From Nymphaea colorata (taxonomy: Eukaryota; Streptophyta; Magnoliopsida; Nymphaeales; Nymphaeaceae), in NCBI RefSeq assembly GCF_008831285.2, contig NC_045149.1, positions 4,517,500 to 4,581,499 of the forward strand: a stretch of 64,000 bases of DNA, read 5' to 3'. Position numbers and translations under genes: made by a program. Below are positions 1 to 13,400 of the stretch, piece by piece; within the stretch, counting starts at the first letter, position 1; each line of letters begins with the position of its first letter. A model generated the notes under the pieces. The model was not told the origin of the DNA. It saw nothing but the letters and a program-made list of their open reading frames with translations, and ran no database searches.

Positions 1-3000
1 TATAATCCAAGCAAGACCTTCTAAGTTGCCTATTTCTTCAAAGGAGTTGTTTGCCATACTTGATGATGCCAGTGAAAGGACATTCTTGTGTGCTGGTACA
101 GCTGTTTCCCTGCGAAAGTTTGTGTTTGATGGAGAAGCTGCAAAGATTGGCCTAGAGCCTAGAAATATTGTTGCATGTACTAGCTTCCTTATTGAACAAA
201 GGCTGGTAAGTATCAGATTTCTATCCATTTGTGAGCCTGACAAATATGCTTATTGATATTTCTTGTTAAGCTCTTGTCAGCATCTTAGAACCCAGTGACC
301 TGGGTTTGATTGGTCCACTATTGACTCATGAGTTGACTGATCAACTCGGTGACTTGAGCTGGTTTTTTTAATTATCATTTCCCAAAGGAAACAACATAAA
401 ATGTCATTTTGACAACAAAAGGTTGTACAATGGCCTATGACTTGTATAATTGAGAAATCAATTAACATCAAGTAAAACCATGACTGAGCCTAACTCCCTA
501 ATTTCTTCATTTGTTATATCAGATTCAGGAAACTGTGTACACCCAAAGCTAATTCTCTCAAATTCAAAAAGAAGAACAAGGAAAGAACGAAGAATTTCCA
601 CAATTTTGCTAATATTCAACTCCAGATGCACATTTTACTACAGTTATTGTCATTGTTAACATGAAAAGAGAGAGAGAGAGAGAGAGAGAGGGTCCCCGAA
701 AATAGGGCCACCAAAAGGTTTGGGGGAAACATTGAAGATATGCTAGATCTCTGTGTTTTCCAGTGGCTGAAGCTCTGTTCATTCCGTGATCTCTTAATGT
801 ACTGGTGCAGTTGTGAAGGGCTTGTTAGAGATGCGGCTACTCACACCAGAAGTCAGATATGTGGCAGTTCATACTAGGGTTCTAATTCTACCATAGGGCT
901 TCTTCTATAGGTGTTAGACTACTTGAGACTTGTTTTTGACCTGAAGTTTTGTTCTAAAGTCTCAAGTTTTCAAAAACAATGAAACTGAATCTACTTGGTT
1001 TTGGATGGACCGTGATTCATGATGAGTCAACTGAGTCAAGGTATGAATTGCCTGAAATGCCAATTCAAATTGGTCTGGCTCCTGGGTGACTTGTGATTTA
1101 GCTGAGTCAACCTGAATTTTGCATGATGGCTGAGTCGACCTACTAAGTTGACTTTGTGTGGGAGGGTGATATTTTTTTTTTTTTTTGGTGGGGGTGAGGG
1201 AAGGGTGGTGGTGGTACGATCTAGTTATAGAGGGAGTCTAGGAGTTGGTTTGGTGTGTTTTTAGTGATCGTTCTTTACTAATATACCTATGCTATGTCAC
1301 ATGAGTATTTCTGTGGCGGTAGCTTGTGTCTGAGAATTAGCATATAGTGGAGCCTTTGCTTTGTTCCGCCACATCATGGTAGCAAGTCTCACAACATCAG
1401 AGCTGGATGTCATGTTGGAGGCTCTGAAGTGTACCCTAACTTGTTTTGCTGTGGTGGTTGCTGCTGACTTTATGGACAATAGCCTAGGAAAAGCATTTTG
1501 CATCCTTCAATCAGGATTTCATCAGGTCTTGCTTTCATTGATTACATTTACCCCAATCTGGGTACTCTAGTCATGAATTGCATGTTTACTCAAAGAATTC
1601 TTTGACCTATCAGAGTCTAACATGTAACAAGAACGATGTTGTCAAGGCGCCCAGGTGCTGCTTAGGTGCCAGACAGTGCCTAGTGCCTAGGAGGGCTTAG
1701 GCGAGGCCAAAAAGGCAACCAATTTTTTTTAATTTTTTTTAATTAACTATTACTAATATGTGAAATATGGAGAGTAGTAATATAACAAGCATAATCAACT
1801 TAAACAATCAAAATTTAATTGTTTACTTCATTATATATGCAAAATCAATGGAAGAAGGTTAACATTACTCATTAAATGTAATCTAATACAAGGAAAAAAA
1901 ACTAGATCTAATCTCTAGAAGAAGGAATGTACATCTGCAAGAAGGCATTAATCCATTTGTACTTAAAGAAAAACATAACCATACTAACGTATATACATAA
2001 CATGTATGAGGTATCCCAATACTATATTACCGACTAAGTGACTAACAGTATATACATATAACAATATACTTATAAGAACATAATCAACATAGCAACACAT
2101 GAAAATACGTATTCAATATTGCATAAAGTACATAATAATATATATTCAATTAAGGAACTTTAATTGAAAGTAAATGTGACTAGGCGTGTTGGAGCCTAGG
2201 CGAGCTTAGGTGCCAACACATATCCCATCGCCTAAGTGGTGGACTTAGGCGACAGATGTGGACTCACGCTTAGTCCACGCCTAGGCGAGGCTTAACAACA
2301 TAGAACAAGAATAGTTTGCATATTTTGGTGTGTTTACTAGATTGGCTTACTGACTGACTTCTTGGACAACCATTTTGCAAATAATGCTTTGCATCCTCCA
2401 ACCAAAATTTGATCGAGTCATGCTTTCATGGTGTACAGTTACTCGAACTTGGTGTGCTCTAGTCATCATCTTTGTGTGTAGTCAAAGAATTTCTTGACCT
2501 GTTCAGAATCTGTTGTGAAAAGAAAACTAGTTACATTCTTGGTGCATTTGCAGGTTACAGCTTGGCTAGCTGATAAAGATGCTGAAGCTCTAAGATGTCA
2601 AAAACTTCTTGTTGAAGAAGAAGAAGCAGCTCAGAAAAGGTAGTCCTTTCACGTTGTTTCATTTGTCAGTTGATTAGCCTATTATTTATTGTGTGAAAGG
2701 GTGGTGCGAAATGAGCTAACATGAATGCTCTTGTTAGCATGGGTAGGTCTCATTTACAACACCTTCTTCTGTTTTCCTTCTCTAGTGAATCAGTGATGAT
2801 GTCCGCTTATGCTTGTATCTTTTAATTTTTTCTTTATAAGTAATGGAGTTGCATATACATGATAGTGCAATATTATGCCACCATGGAGTATGCAAATTAA
2901 GAAGCGCTTCCATAGAAACCCATTAGATAATTGGTAAATCATTCTTTTATATATGATGAGGTTGCATTATTTTACATTTTCTAGGCAAGCTGAGCTCTTG

Positions 3001-5301
3001 GAGAAGAGAAGGCTGAAGAAATTGAGGCACAGAGAACAAAGGGTGAAGGATCATGCTGAGGAAGATACATCAAATGTTAAGGATGTTTTTTTGCTGGACC
3101 TAGCTAAGGATTCATCTTCTCTAATAGAAACACCGTCTTTGGCAGTTTCTAATATAGTTGACCATGAAGGTGCCGAGTCTACATGTAATTCCACTTCTCC
3201 AGCTGAACCTGCCATATTGACAGATGCAGAAGGTGCACAGAATGGAGCAACTGGTGGTCATGTTACAGGCTCTGGTGATATGGGGGCAAACTATTTTCAT
3301 GACTCGATAGGTGCAACTACTCTGTCAACAGGTGCAGATGGAGACAATGATAGACCCAACGATGGAGACATTACAGGATCAGTTGAAACAAACACAAGCC
3401 ACTTGGATGATCCTGCCAGTGAGGATCCATATGATTTTCATGGTACAGACGTTAAGGCACCATATGTTTCTGGCAAGCGGTATTTGAACATGGCTCGCCG
3501 CCAAGCCATTAGGCAACCACGATATGTGCCTAATGTGTTAACTTCAGGTCCTGAAAATGGATCTGTTTCCAAGTCGGTCAGCATCCAGAAACATGGTGTC
3601 TTCAAGGATCAAAGAGTGACTTCACAAACAAATAGTCATAAGGTGTGGACCAGGAAATTGAAGGTGGAAGATGATAGAGATGATATAGACAAAGAAGGAA
3701 AGAGAGAAGTGCATGAACTGCGGGAGCAGAAAAAGGATTGTGAGGTTCTGATTGGCTCTATATCAATAGCACTCTCTGGAACTAATGTGGCTAGGCAGGA
3801 TGGGGATGACACTACTGCGGCAGCTGAACCACAACCACAGAACTGCATTGATACCAATCAGTTGGGCCCACAACCAACTGGTAATCAACTAGCTACAAAG
3901 AGGACTTCCTTGTCCGACAAAAAGGGCAAGTCAGACTCTGGTCAAACCCATGTAGGCCATTGCAAGGTGAAGCTCTGGAGGCCAGTTGGTATAATCACGA
4001 GCTGCAGAAATGGAGGAACCATGGAACAAATAAGTAATTTATCCTGTGACAATAGGGACACAGACTGTGGTGGTGTTGCAGATAAGATGGCAGAGAGCTG
4101 TACAGCAATTGAAAACTGTTGCAGACTGCTTGATACTGAGGAACAGAGATTTCATAATGATGATAACTCCTCAGGTGCAGTGGTGGAGGCAGGTGCTGTA
4201 AACCAGAACGGTTCAATGTCATTCTCAAGCCATGCTGCTCAGATATTCCTCATTGAGAGTAAGGATCCATATCTCCATGATAGTTTGCTTATAGATCATC
4301 TAACATGGTGTGTCAAGCTGGTATATGCATGAGATGTATAGAATATAGATGCAATTGCACTTGTCTACCTATTAGACATTGGTGAAAATCAATGAGTATT
4401 TGTGTTGTACCCAGCTTCCTGAACATTCTTAGTTGTATGGTTCTCTGGGTGCATGTTTACCGTCTCTCATTCTGGTGGCCCTTTTAACCAGCTCAGGTAC
4501 CCCACTAGGAAAAACTCTCCCATCAACTAGCTATTGCAGTGAGAGGAGTACCAAACTCTTATCTCAGACGATGGTCTTAAGGCTAAGGTAACCAACCTAG
4601 TTAGGTGTATGAGTCTTTGTTGGCGTCTCCTTTTCTTGCCTATGAAAAGTCTCAAGTAGGTCAGTGGTGTGATTTTGGATCTGTTCAATGTCAACAGTCT
4701 CTGACCATTGAATCATTTCAACACCTCCATCTTGTAAAGAGGTACTGGATTTGATGGATCAGGAAATTCAGAATTTCAGTTTGTAAACAGAGTGTTTTCT
4801 AAGGTTTCATGTTGAGGTCTAACATAACAAGTTGGCTCGCCTTTATGGATTCATTTATTGGAGTTGTCAATAATTTTTGTATAGAACACATAAATTTGAA
4901 CTTAGAACTGACTAACATTTTTAGATTTATCAAGTAGTCCAGAAATCTGAATCTCAGGGTCTATGAAATTGTCATTTGCAGGATGGAAAGAGGCAATTTC
5001 TGGAGACCATGTTACGGTTGTTATTTCCCCTGAAATGGAGGTCTCACTTACATCAGTGAATTCTCAGAGTACTGCAGAATCATCCCCATTCGCTGACAGA
5101 GGGAACGACGATCACAAACCCTGCTCTGAGGGCTTCGAACATGCTGGGTTGAACCCCCTTGCCAGCACTGAGAACCGGTTGGCGAGTGCTGAGCTGCATA
5201 ATAGTACAAATAGTGCATCAAATTCCAGGCCAAGATCAAATTCTCTCAAGTCCAGCAAGCTGAAGTACATCCCTAAGCAAAGAAATGGCTTCCATCAGTG
5301 A
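1..5301 (+). CDS. Conserved plant coiled-coil protein, NST1-like (3' part)
   Basis: Four exons can be joined: up to 205, 2554-2639, 2985-4258 and 4982-5301. All junctions are GT-AG and the phases agree (0, 2, 1), giving one reading frame of about 627 visible residues; the start codon lies left of the window. Exon 1 encodes a compact segment ending FLIEQRL. Exon 2 encodes WLADKDAEALRCQKLLVEEE and runs into a Lys/Arg/Glu-rich helix (AELLEKRRLKKLRHREQR) in exon 3, a probable coiled coil. The rest of exon 3 is acidic and Ser/Thr-rich, apparently disordered, with a basic island near KRYLNMARRQAIRQPR. The exon 3/4 junction makes IFLIERWKEAISGDHV, which argues for the splice. I recall similar plant proteins annotated as stress-response NST1-like; the function is unknown. 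Reading on past the 4258 donor gives a stop at 4332, so a retained intron would truncate the protein. Confidence is high in the structure and moderate in the name. Confidence 0.75.
667..690. repeat. (AG)n microsatellite
   Basis: About 12 uninterrupted AG units lie inside intron 1 (206-2553) of the NST1-like gene. Confidence 0.9.
1634..2303. mobile_element. Non-autonomous hAT-like element, 670 bp
   Basis: It is flanked by identical 8-bp direct repeats AACAAGAA at 1626-1633 and 2304-2311, the target-site length of hAT elements. The ends are imperfect inverted repeats: left CGATGTTGTCAAGGCGCC, and right, read on the other strand, CTATGTTGTTAAGCCTCGCC. Both subterminal regions are dense in CCTAGGCG-like words in both orientations, while the middle is AT-rich and non-coding. 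It sits in intron 1 of the NST1-like gene and carries no transposase, so an autonomous relative elsewhere would have to move it. Confidence 0.75.
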
Positions 5302-8300
5302 CCAGTCTATGGCCTCCTTATCATTCCAGGCAGAGGTTTTCTTTCCAATTTTAAAGAAAGACTCTGTATGTCTTTGTTCTCCTGCAAATAGCTCCTTTCT
5401 TACGGCATTTTCATTGGGGGAAAGCAGTTATTTCCTTTTCTAGGATTTTTTTTCTTTCGCAATCAATGATGCTAGCCTTCCTTTAGGATCATTAGTCATT
5501 AGTTTGCTCCCCTCGTTTGAGAGATAAAAGGGTCAGTTTTGTATTTAGTCTATCCTTTTCTGGGGCAAGTTCTATAGATGCTGGGAATTCATGTAAGCGG
5601 ATTTCAGGGTGATGGTCGGCTATTGGTGCTGTCATCTTTCTATGTTCTGAGTTTAGTGTTCCAAAGACATGGTCCATGATATTGGGCAATTTTATTGGAA
5701 TTTTTGGGGATGGGTTCTCTTTGCAGATTTACTTCTTTCTTTTATTTATGGAGAGATTGTGGTTCCGTATAGCCCTATACTTCTCTGGAATGATCTGAAA
5801 TATTTTCCGTTGTCTCTGTCCTTATGAAAGGAGGTTTAGTCATCATCAAGCTGCAACCAATGTTATTTGAGGCACTTGTGCTAGTCTCTTCTTTGATGCC
5901 TCCTTTTCATCTGATCTAGCGTACAAATGAACACTGGGTTCCATGTCTCTTTTGCTCAACTACCTTTGTTCTTGACCTGTTGATCATGCGTGGCTAATAA
6001 ATAACAACTGCTGATCATCTAAGCTGGTGAACCCTTCAAAAGCCCGACAGAGCTGTTGCTTCAAATCTGTGATGTGCTGGCAATGTGATTGCATGCTGAA
6101 TGCGCGGTGGTTTGATATCCGTGGAGTATGAATACCATTGCCTGCAAGAACTTAAAGCATCTTTCACTTGTGAAAACCGGCATGACTGTTTTCTTTCCTT
6201 TTCATTTTCCGAGTGAAGTGACACATAATCAATAATTACAAATGAATGATGTCACAATGCCATGGATTAACGGCCATGCTAAAGAAAGACTCATTCAAGT
6301 TCAGGTCAAATGAAGTTGTGTATAGCAATTCTTTCATGTTTTATAAAAGCTTATTGTAATGTTTTAACTTTTAAATGGACGTAGGCAAGAATGTACGTTG
6401 ATGATAATCATTTTCCTTATATGAAAAGTTGCTACTAATGCGTGGCCGCAGGTTCATTTGGCTTTTGTTCTGTTCTCTTACGCTGTTTGCAGGATATTTG
6501 AAAAGGACAAAAATGTACATATGCGTCTATGTCATACTTATATATAGAATGTATTGTGTTGTAAAGTAAGTCAAAAAAAGAAGAAGAAAGAAGTCGGTGT
6601 TATTTATTAATTTGACGAACAAGTGTTCTCAAGTTTGTACGGTGTTTATATTTTCTTATTTATTAGCAACTATACTTGAGTTCTTAGTTGTAAGTTGTAA
6701 CTGTCGTACAAAATCTACTATGTTGAAGATGCCCAGCTGATGTACATGCACACCGGTGAAATAGACCATTATTATTTAAAACTTCCTAACAAGGGGATAT
6801 AATTATGACAAACTTTATTGAGTCTATTTTTTCCAATTTCTTTCTTGTTATGCTTATAGCAATGTAGGCAACTCGCTATATGAAATTTTTTTATTTGTAA
6901 TGGAAGCTAGCCATAAAGCAATAACATTTGAGGAATAATTAATTTGGAATTGGGAAAAGAATAATTTAGTTCAATGTGTTTGAGTCGTTGAGGCATGTAT
7001 GCCCTCTATTTCTATATTTCTACCGACATTGTTGCATGGATACTGTGTCCTTCCTTTTGTTGTTTACTACGTTTCTGATGAAGGTGGTCGATCCTCCAAG
7101 TCTTGATGGTTATTCTATGTGCAATGATGTCGTGGCTTTCTTTTACTTTTGCATTCAATTTTTACAAGATTCGCTATATTATCTGATTAAATGCTTTAGA
7201 TTTTGATGCTACCTTCAAGTTTGCTGAGTAGATCTACAAGTCTCCTACCGAGGAAGAAGACTGTAGATATTTTGACAATAATGTTGTTACTCATTTTGGT
7301 CGATGTGTGCAACCTTCTCTATATGCTTGAGGTTGTTTAAGTATCCAAATGTGGTCTTATATAGACTGGCTTACAAGGTCGCAACCTGTCAATATGTTGG
7401 TTAATTATTGTGTTTCGTTAGTCTTAAAGCTTGAAATCCATGTTTTATAAAAACTGAAATCAACAAAATTTCTATACATTCATAGCCGGGTAACACACAT
7501 GGGTTATAAACATAGTTGCTTATGTTTTCTTGCTGTAACTATGTTGTTTTGACTTGTCGATTTATATATAGTTTAACTATTTATGGGTGTTTCTGCACAT
7601 AAGAATGCAGGAAATTCTTCCACGTATACAATATACTAACGATGTCTTATAACCTTGGTGGTGTTTGTTTTATTGTTAACACACTGGTTTTATCTATCAA
7701 ATTATGTTGAAACCGTGTTGTTGTTTTGTAGCTAGCAGACAGTTTTTGTTTATCAAATTAGACAAAATTTGATTAAAAAGGTAGCTAAGGATACACATAA
7801 ATTTGTTGAATCTTTGAGTTAATATAAAGATTCAATGTATAGTAAAAAATGATACGAGTCATTGATATGCATTAATATCAAAGCAGTAAAGAAAAACCAA
7901 AGTGGCTGATGTATATCAATAGTAAGTTTTATGTATATATCGTACATAGAACACTTGTGACTCAATTGATTTCTATAGTAATGTCCAACGTTTTTGAACA
8001 ATTTATTGTTCAGTTTGAGGTCGGTATTAAAAAAATGAATGCGAAATTACGACCTAGGTCAGTATATTTCTATTAGTTTAGCTTGTTTTTCCTGCAATAC
8101 TTGATTTAGAAGTTCTGTAACTTCTCTAGTTCCGTATTGCACACTTATATCCATGTGGGTGTTACCTGTTCCAAATTTTTTATATCAAATTGTTATTTAA
8201 TTTAAATAATTACTAGCTTGCTGCGCTTTAGATAGTTATACTTGTTCCCATTTTTTGATTCTTCTATTGTTGTATTGCTTTGCTTAATGATTTCTCTTAT

Positions 8301-8559
8301 TGTTTCATTCTATTTTAGTTGTGTTTTTATTGCATATTTTTTTTCTTAATTTGAGTTGATTGTGGAGATTAGGATCTATAAGTCTTATTTGCTACTTCAC
8401 TAGGCACAGGAGTGTTACGTTTAAGATGGACAACAAACTTTCTAAACACCTTGGTTATCCTTCTGGATGAGGAAGGTCTTAGGAGTACAAGAAGTGGCGC
8501 ATGAGCATTCATGGTCTCCACAAACAAAAAAAATTTAAAGGTGCAATGGTTGATGGTCC
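5302..8559. other. 3' flank and intergenic DNA
   Basis: The first 700 bp are probably the 3' UTR of the NST1-like gene. The remainder is AT-rich without a convincing coding region; its short open frames show no recognisable domain. The limit with the LINE is approximate, because its 5' end is not sharply defined. Confidence 0.5.
5996..6001 (+). promoter_or_regulatory. Candidate polyadenylation signal AATAAA
   Basis: This is a canonical AATAAA about 695 nt after the stop codon of the NST1-like gene. Plant signals are loose, so it is only a candidate for the end of the 3' UTR. Confidence 0.3.
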
Positions 8560-8789
8560 TATAGGAACAGTGAGAGAGGGAGGGACAGGTTTGGGGTAAT
8601 GCGAGGGTGTTGCATTTTCCATCGTCTCACCTTATGGCCGCCGGCCGTCCGGTGGCCGTCCCTCCTCCTCTGGGTGGCTCGGAAAATGGGCAACAAGCTT
8701 CAATCCCCCTGCTACCAGTAGAGAAGGAACTTGGGCCTCTAGCGCCTTCTTGACATCCTTCGACGGGGTAAGGAGAGCCCTGCCCCGTT

Positions 8790-10450
8790 AAAAGAGGTGA
8801 CCATGGAAGACCGTGAGATGGATGATGCTTTGCCCTTGCATTATGAGATTAACTCTGGTCTTTTTTTTGTTGGTGATAGAAAGCAACACCTTCATCCTGT
8901 TGAGGGTTCTGGTAAAGTGGAGCACCCAAAGATACCTTTTTAATCTCCTCTCAAGAGTTGAGTCGCCATGGTTGGTAACAGCGTTCAACAGAAATTCCCC
9001 AAGTTGGGAGACCTGGAAATATGGGGGGAGAATGAGCCGCAAATTTCTCTTCATCCCATATGAAGTATATGAAGAGATGACCAAGCCATTTAGGTTTGCT
9101 GCCATTGGCACCTTTTACGGAGGAGGTTCCAAAGCGAATATGGAGTATAGTTTCGTCTTCAAGAGCTTGAGACACCAGCGGAGGGAAGTTCGCAACCCGC
9201 AGTTCTCTGTTCTGCGCAAAAGAATTATACCTCATCAGGGTGGACTATGAAGCTGAACTACAAACTATTTTGCAGAGGAACTATTGGCGCATTGGTGCTA
9301 AAACTTTTGTTGCTAGTTGTTGGCGTCCTGGCGGCATGGAGATGAAAGTTGACCATACTGTGCATATTCCTATTTGGATTCAAATCCATAATCTAGCATC
9401 AATTGGTATTTGAGGGAATTGCTAGGACCTTGGGAGGTGAAGGTCGTCAGCATTGACCCATTCACTCGTTCATTGGTTCGCATGGGCTATGCTCAAATGT
9501 TCATTGAGGTTCCTCTTTGCTTTTCCCCACAACCAGAAATTTTCTTGCACAGAATTAAGGGGATTTCATCTGGGTGAAGATTGTTTATGAAAATATGATC
9601 AGGTTCTATCGTAATTGTGGATCACTTTCACACTTGGATTCTAATTGTGCTCAGCCTAGGGTGAGCTCGGTGCAGGATGTTGAGAAAAAAATCTGACAAT
9701 GGTGACCAAAGTGACTAGATTAAAGTTAGAATGGCAAGCAAATCTACAAAACCGAAGCACCCTAGCACTGTGCAGGATGTCTCTAAGCAAGCTTTGGAAA
9801 CTAATAGGTTTACTGCAATCCAAAGAAACATGAAGGAGGGGGAAAGCCACCTCTCCTCTCAAGCTGACCTGCAGGAATAAGCAGCTACAAATCTAGAGAA
9901 ACCCAACCTTATGGCAACTTGGATTGCTGGGGAGGAACAAAGTAGAGGAGTTAGCTTCAATAAGAAACGACACCCTCTTGGCCTTTCCTAGCTGGCCTTG
10001 GATACTACAAACCGCTTTGCCCCTTCTAATGTACTGCACACTCCTCAGATTACTGCTCACCAACCTCGCTCTGGACTCTCAGGAAAAATTGCAAGGACCC
10101 CAAAGGGCAGTGGCTCAAGGAATGCCCTATCTTCTCCCTCTCTCAAGAAACATGTGAAAAAGTCCCCCTCCCAGGGGAAGGATCTTCATTCCTAGATGGC
10201 CCTCGCCTTTCAAGCACCCCCTTCATGGCCAATGCGACAACCAGACCACGCTCATAGATAACTCTTTTTTCACCTCCTCACTTCCAGTGAAAGCCAAGCA
10301 GGTGCAAAGCAACATTCTGTATACTCCCTCTAGCCAGGACCTCACTATGGAAGTCAATCTTGGCGTTTTGTGTGCTGATAGCAGGCCTATCCCTCCTCTT
10401 TTAAAGGAGGAAACAAAATCCCTCCTGGCTGATTCCCATCTGCCGTGATG
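8790..10450 (+). pseudogene. LINE ORF1 remnant (nucleic-acid-binding protein)
   Basis: Translation in shifting frames gives the DUF4283-like N-terminal region of plant LINE ORF1 (around 9230-9480, with YWRIGAKTFVASCWRPGG and VHIPIWIQIHNL) and a CCHC-like knuckle near 9603-9655 (CGSLSHLDSNC, with the first cysteine apparently lost). A basic, Ser/Pro-rich tail follows. Several in-frame stops and shifts interrupt it. In intact elements this protein binds the element's RNA. Confidence 0.7.
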
Positions 10451-10482
10451 ATTGAAGGTACTACCCCTCTGCCCCTCTTCTT

Positions 10483-13400
10483 ATGAAGATCTTGAATTGG
10501 AATATCAGAGGGCTGGTCCATAAGAAAGCCCAACGTGCGGTTTATAAACATGAGAAAAATCCTAACATAGTGTTTTTACTAGACCCTAGCTTTGTGGTAA
10601 TCACATTGCTACTTTCTTTAATAGACATAGCAAGCATAATTTTGTATCCAACCATGACCAAGCGGATGGTCGGGCACGTGTAATTGTGAGATGGAATCCC
10701 ACAACCATCCAAGTTGTGGGCATTATTCTTTGCAGGGATTGGATCGGTCTTATTGCCAAGAAGCATAATGGGTCCTCAATCTTTGCTAGCTTTGGGGTCT
10801 ACATTCACCCTAACCGGCTCACCCGTCAAGCTGCTCTTCGTATCTTTAGCAACTCTTTTAGAAATTTTGTCTTCCCTATCTCTATGCTTGGGGACTTTAA
10901 TGCAGTGAGAGACAACAATGATAAAAGTGGTCGTGCCCCAAATTCCTCCTCTTGCAATGACTTCAATCAGTTCATAGCAGACAATCACCTTAGCTTTGTT
11001 GAGGACCCCTAGCGACATTTCACCTGGAGCAATAATAGGGAAAACTCGGCTACGATCTTGTGCAAATTGGACTGAGCAATGGTCAATGCCGTTTGGGTGC
11101 TTCAAGTTGGGGATCAAAATAGGCTTCAAATGTTATCAATGTGGGTTTCAGACCACAGTGCTCTGGTCCTCTGCTCTATCAAAGCCTCTTATAGGAATCC
11201 TAAAAGAGGTCAGTTTAAGTTTATGTTCCTTAAAAATTGGAGTTTGAGAGGTGAGTGTGAGGAAGTCATTCGAGAAGGTTGGAGCTATCAAACCTCAAGG
11301 TGTGCCTTCATCCGTGTTTTGGCCAAGCTTGAGGTTACTCACAACAAACTTTCAGCCTGAAATCGTTTGCATTATGGTAATATTTCTGCAAAAATTGACT
11401 CTCTTCAGAAAGAGCTAGATATTGTTCAAGAAAGAATGGATAGCAGAGACTTATCCTTATCATACCTCGAGTATTTTATTAAACTTGAGCTGCAAGCTAC
11501 ATTAAAGAAAGAAGAGCTGCTCTGGGCCCAAAAAGCCAGAATTGACTGGTTGAGAAATGGTGACCATAACACGAAGTTTTATCAACAGGTTGCAGTCGAC
11601 AAAAAATCTAGGCAGTCTCTTTCTGCTATATCTATGGGGGACCTTACCGTTGAGACTCAGGACCATATCAATGATGAATGTACCAAATTCTTTAAAGTGC
11701 TTCTATGTGAAGATGCTGCTACTGGGTCTATGTTTGATCATTTAAGTCTAGCCCAATTGTACATAGAAAGAAAATCTAGAGTTCCTTGCTCCTATCTCAG
11801 ATTCAAAAATCAAACATGCAGTCTTTAGTTCTAAGGCTGCAGGACCTAATGGCTTCCCTGCTTTCTTCTACCAATGCTATTGACACATTGTTGGCGATGA
11901 TGTCACCAGGGTGATTAAGGGATTCTTTGAAACAGGTCGCCTAGTCAAGAAGATTAACAGATCCATTCTAGTGCTTATCCTTAAGCATCAAGGCACTTGT
12001 CGCCACAAGACCTCAGGCCGATTGCACTCTGTAACTCTCTTTATAAATTCATCACCAAAGTCATTTGCTTTCGTATGACACCTATTCTGGCTAGAATTAT
12101 TGCAGATTCTCATGGAGCCTTCACCAAGGCCAGGAAATTACATGATTAGGTTGTCATGGCTCACGAGGTTGTAAATTCCATGTTTGTCCATTATGCCCCA
12201 TCAGTGTGCTGCCAATTGGATTTATCGAAGGCCTATGATCGAGTGCACTGGAATATTCTTAAAAACTCCATTCTCTCGCTGGGCTTCTATGATACTTGGA
12301 TTGTACGCATTATTATATGTGTCTCCACAACTTCAATTGTGATTTCAATTAGTGGTATTGTGAGTCCATATTTTCATGACTCTCATGGCCTCAACAAGTT
12401 GACCCAATGTCACCCCTCCTCTTCATTGTTATCATGGAGTGTCTTCATAGGCGTATTCTGTAAACTGTAAACACAAATAAGCTTTGTGGGCCAACTATAC
12501 CAAGGATTGGGAAAGCGCCTGTGGAACTGTTCTTTGCGGGTGACATAATTTTCTTCCTTACACTTAAAATTAAGTTTCTTCAAGAAATCAAAGGTATTAT
12601 GGGTGATTTCGAGATGAAAGCTGGTATGAAAGTATTAAATGATGCTAAGTCGAGAATGGTAACTTTCAATGCCCATGAAGACCTGAGCAACTTGGATGTG
12701 GGCTATACAGGCTGGCCCCTTGCCTCCCTTCCTCTTAATTACCTAGGGCTCCCCCTATTTGTGGGAAAATTTAGCCTGGATCTTTGCCAACCCCTCATCC
12801 TCAAGGAAGCTGGCGACATGGAAGGCCTCGCTACTTTCTTATGTGGGAAGACTCTGCTTACTTCAATCTTCCTTTATACCTTTGATATTTTTTTGGTGTT
12901 CCCCCTTCAAACTTTCGAAAAAGATTATTCAAGCTCTCGAGTCTCTTGCAACTAATTTTTTATTGATCTCTAACCTTGGATGCCGCAAACAAGATTTGGT
13001 TGCATAGAATAAGCCTGCTTAGAAGAGCCTATGGACACGTAAGGGTAAGGCCAAAGCATTATAGATCTTAACAGAGCCTGCTTACGAAATCTTGCTTTTG
13101 CAGGTTGGTCATACAACTTCTTCTTGGGCTTCCCTTGCCTCGAAGAAATATCTCAGCAACCACAACTTATGGACACGTAAGGGTAAGGCCAAAGACTCTT
13201 GGCTCTGGAGTAGAATAGAATGAGGTTGGGACGCCATTAAAAAGGAGGTCAGATGGTCCGTGGGAAATGGCTCTACAACTCGAGTATGGTTGGATGATTG
13301 GGGGGAGGGCATTTTGCTGTTCAAAGTTCCTTCTTCTGTGTTCTATACTTTAGCGGCCATGCTTGCTTTTTCTGTTGCAGATTTAAAGCTTGCCATTCAG

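Noticed and set aside
6976-7206. 76-codon hydrophobic open frame
   Set aside because: No splice context, no recognisable motif; Phe/Leu/Tyr-rich frames are expected in T-rich DNA.
8788-9250. Overlapping long frames on both strands
   Set aside because: They lie in the LINE ORF1 remnant; only the plus-strand frame mixture fits the element.
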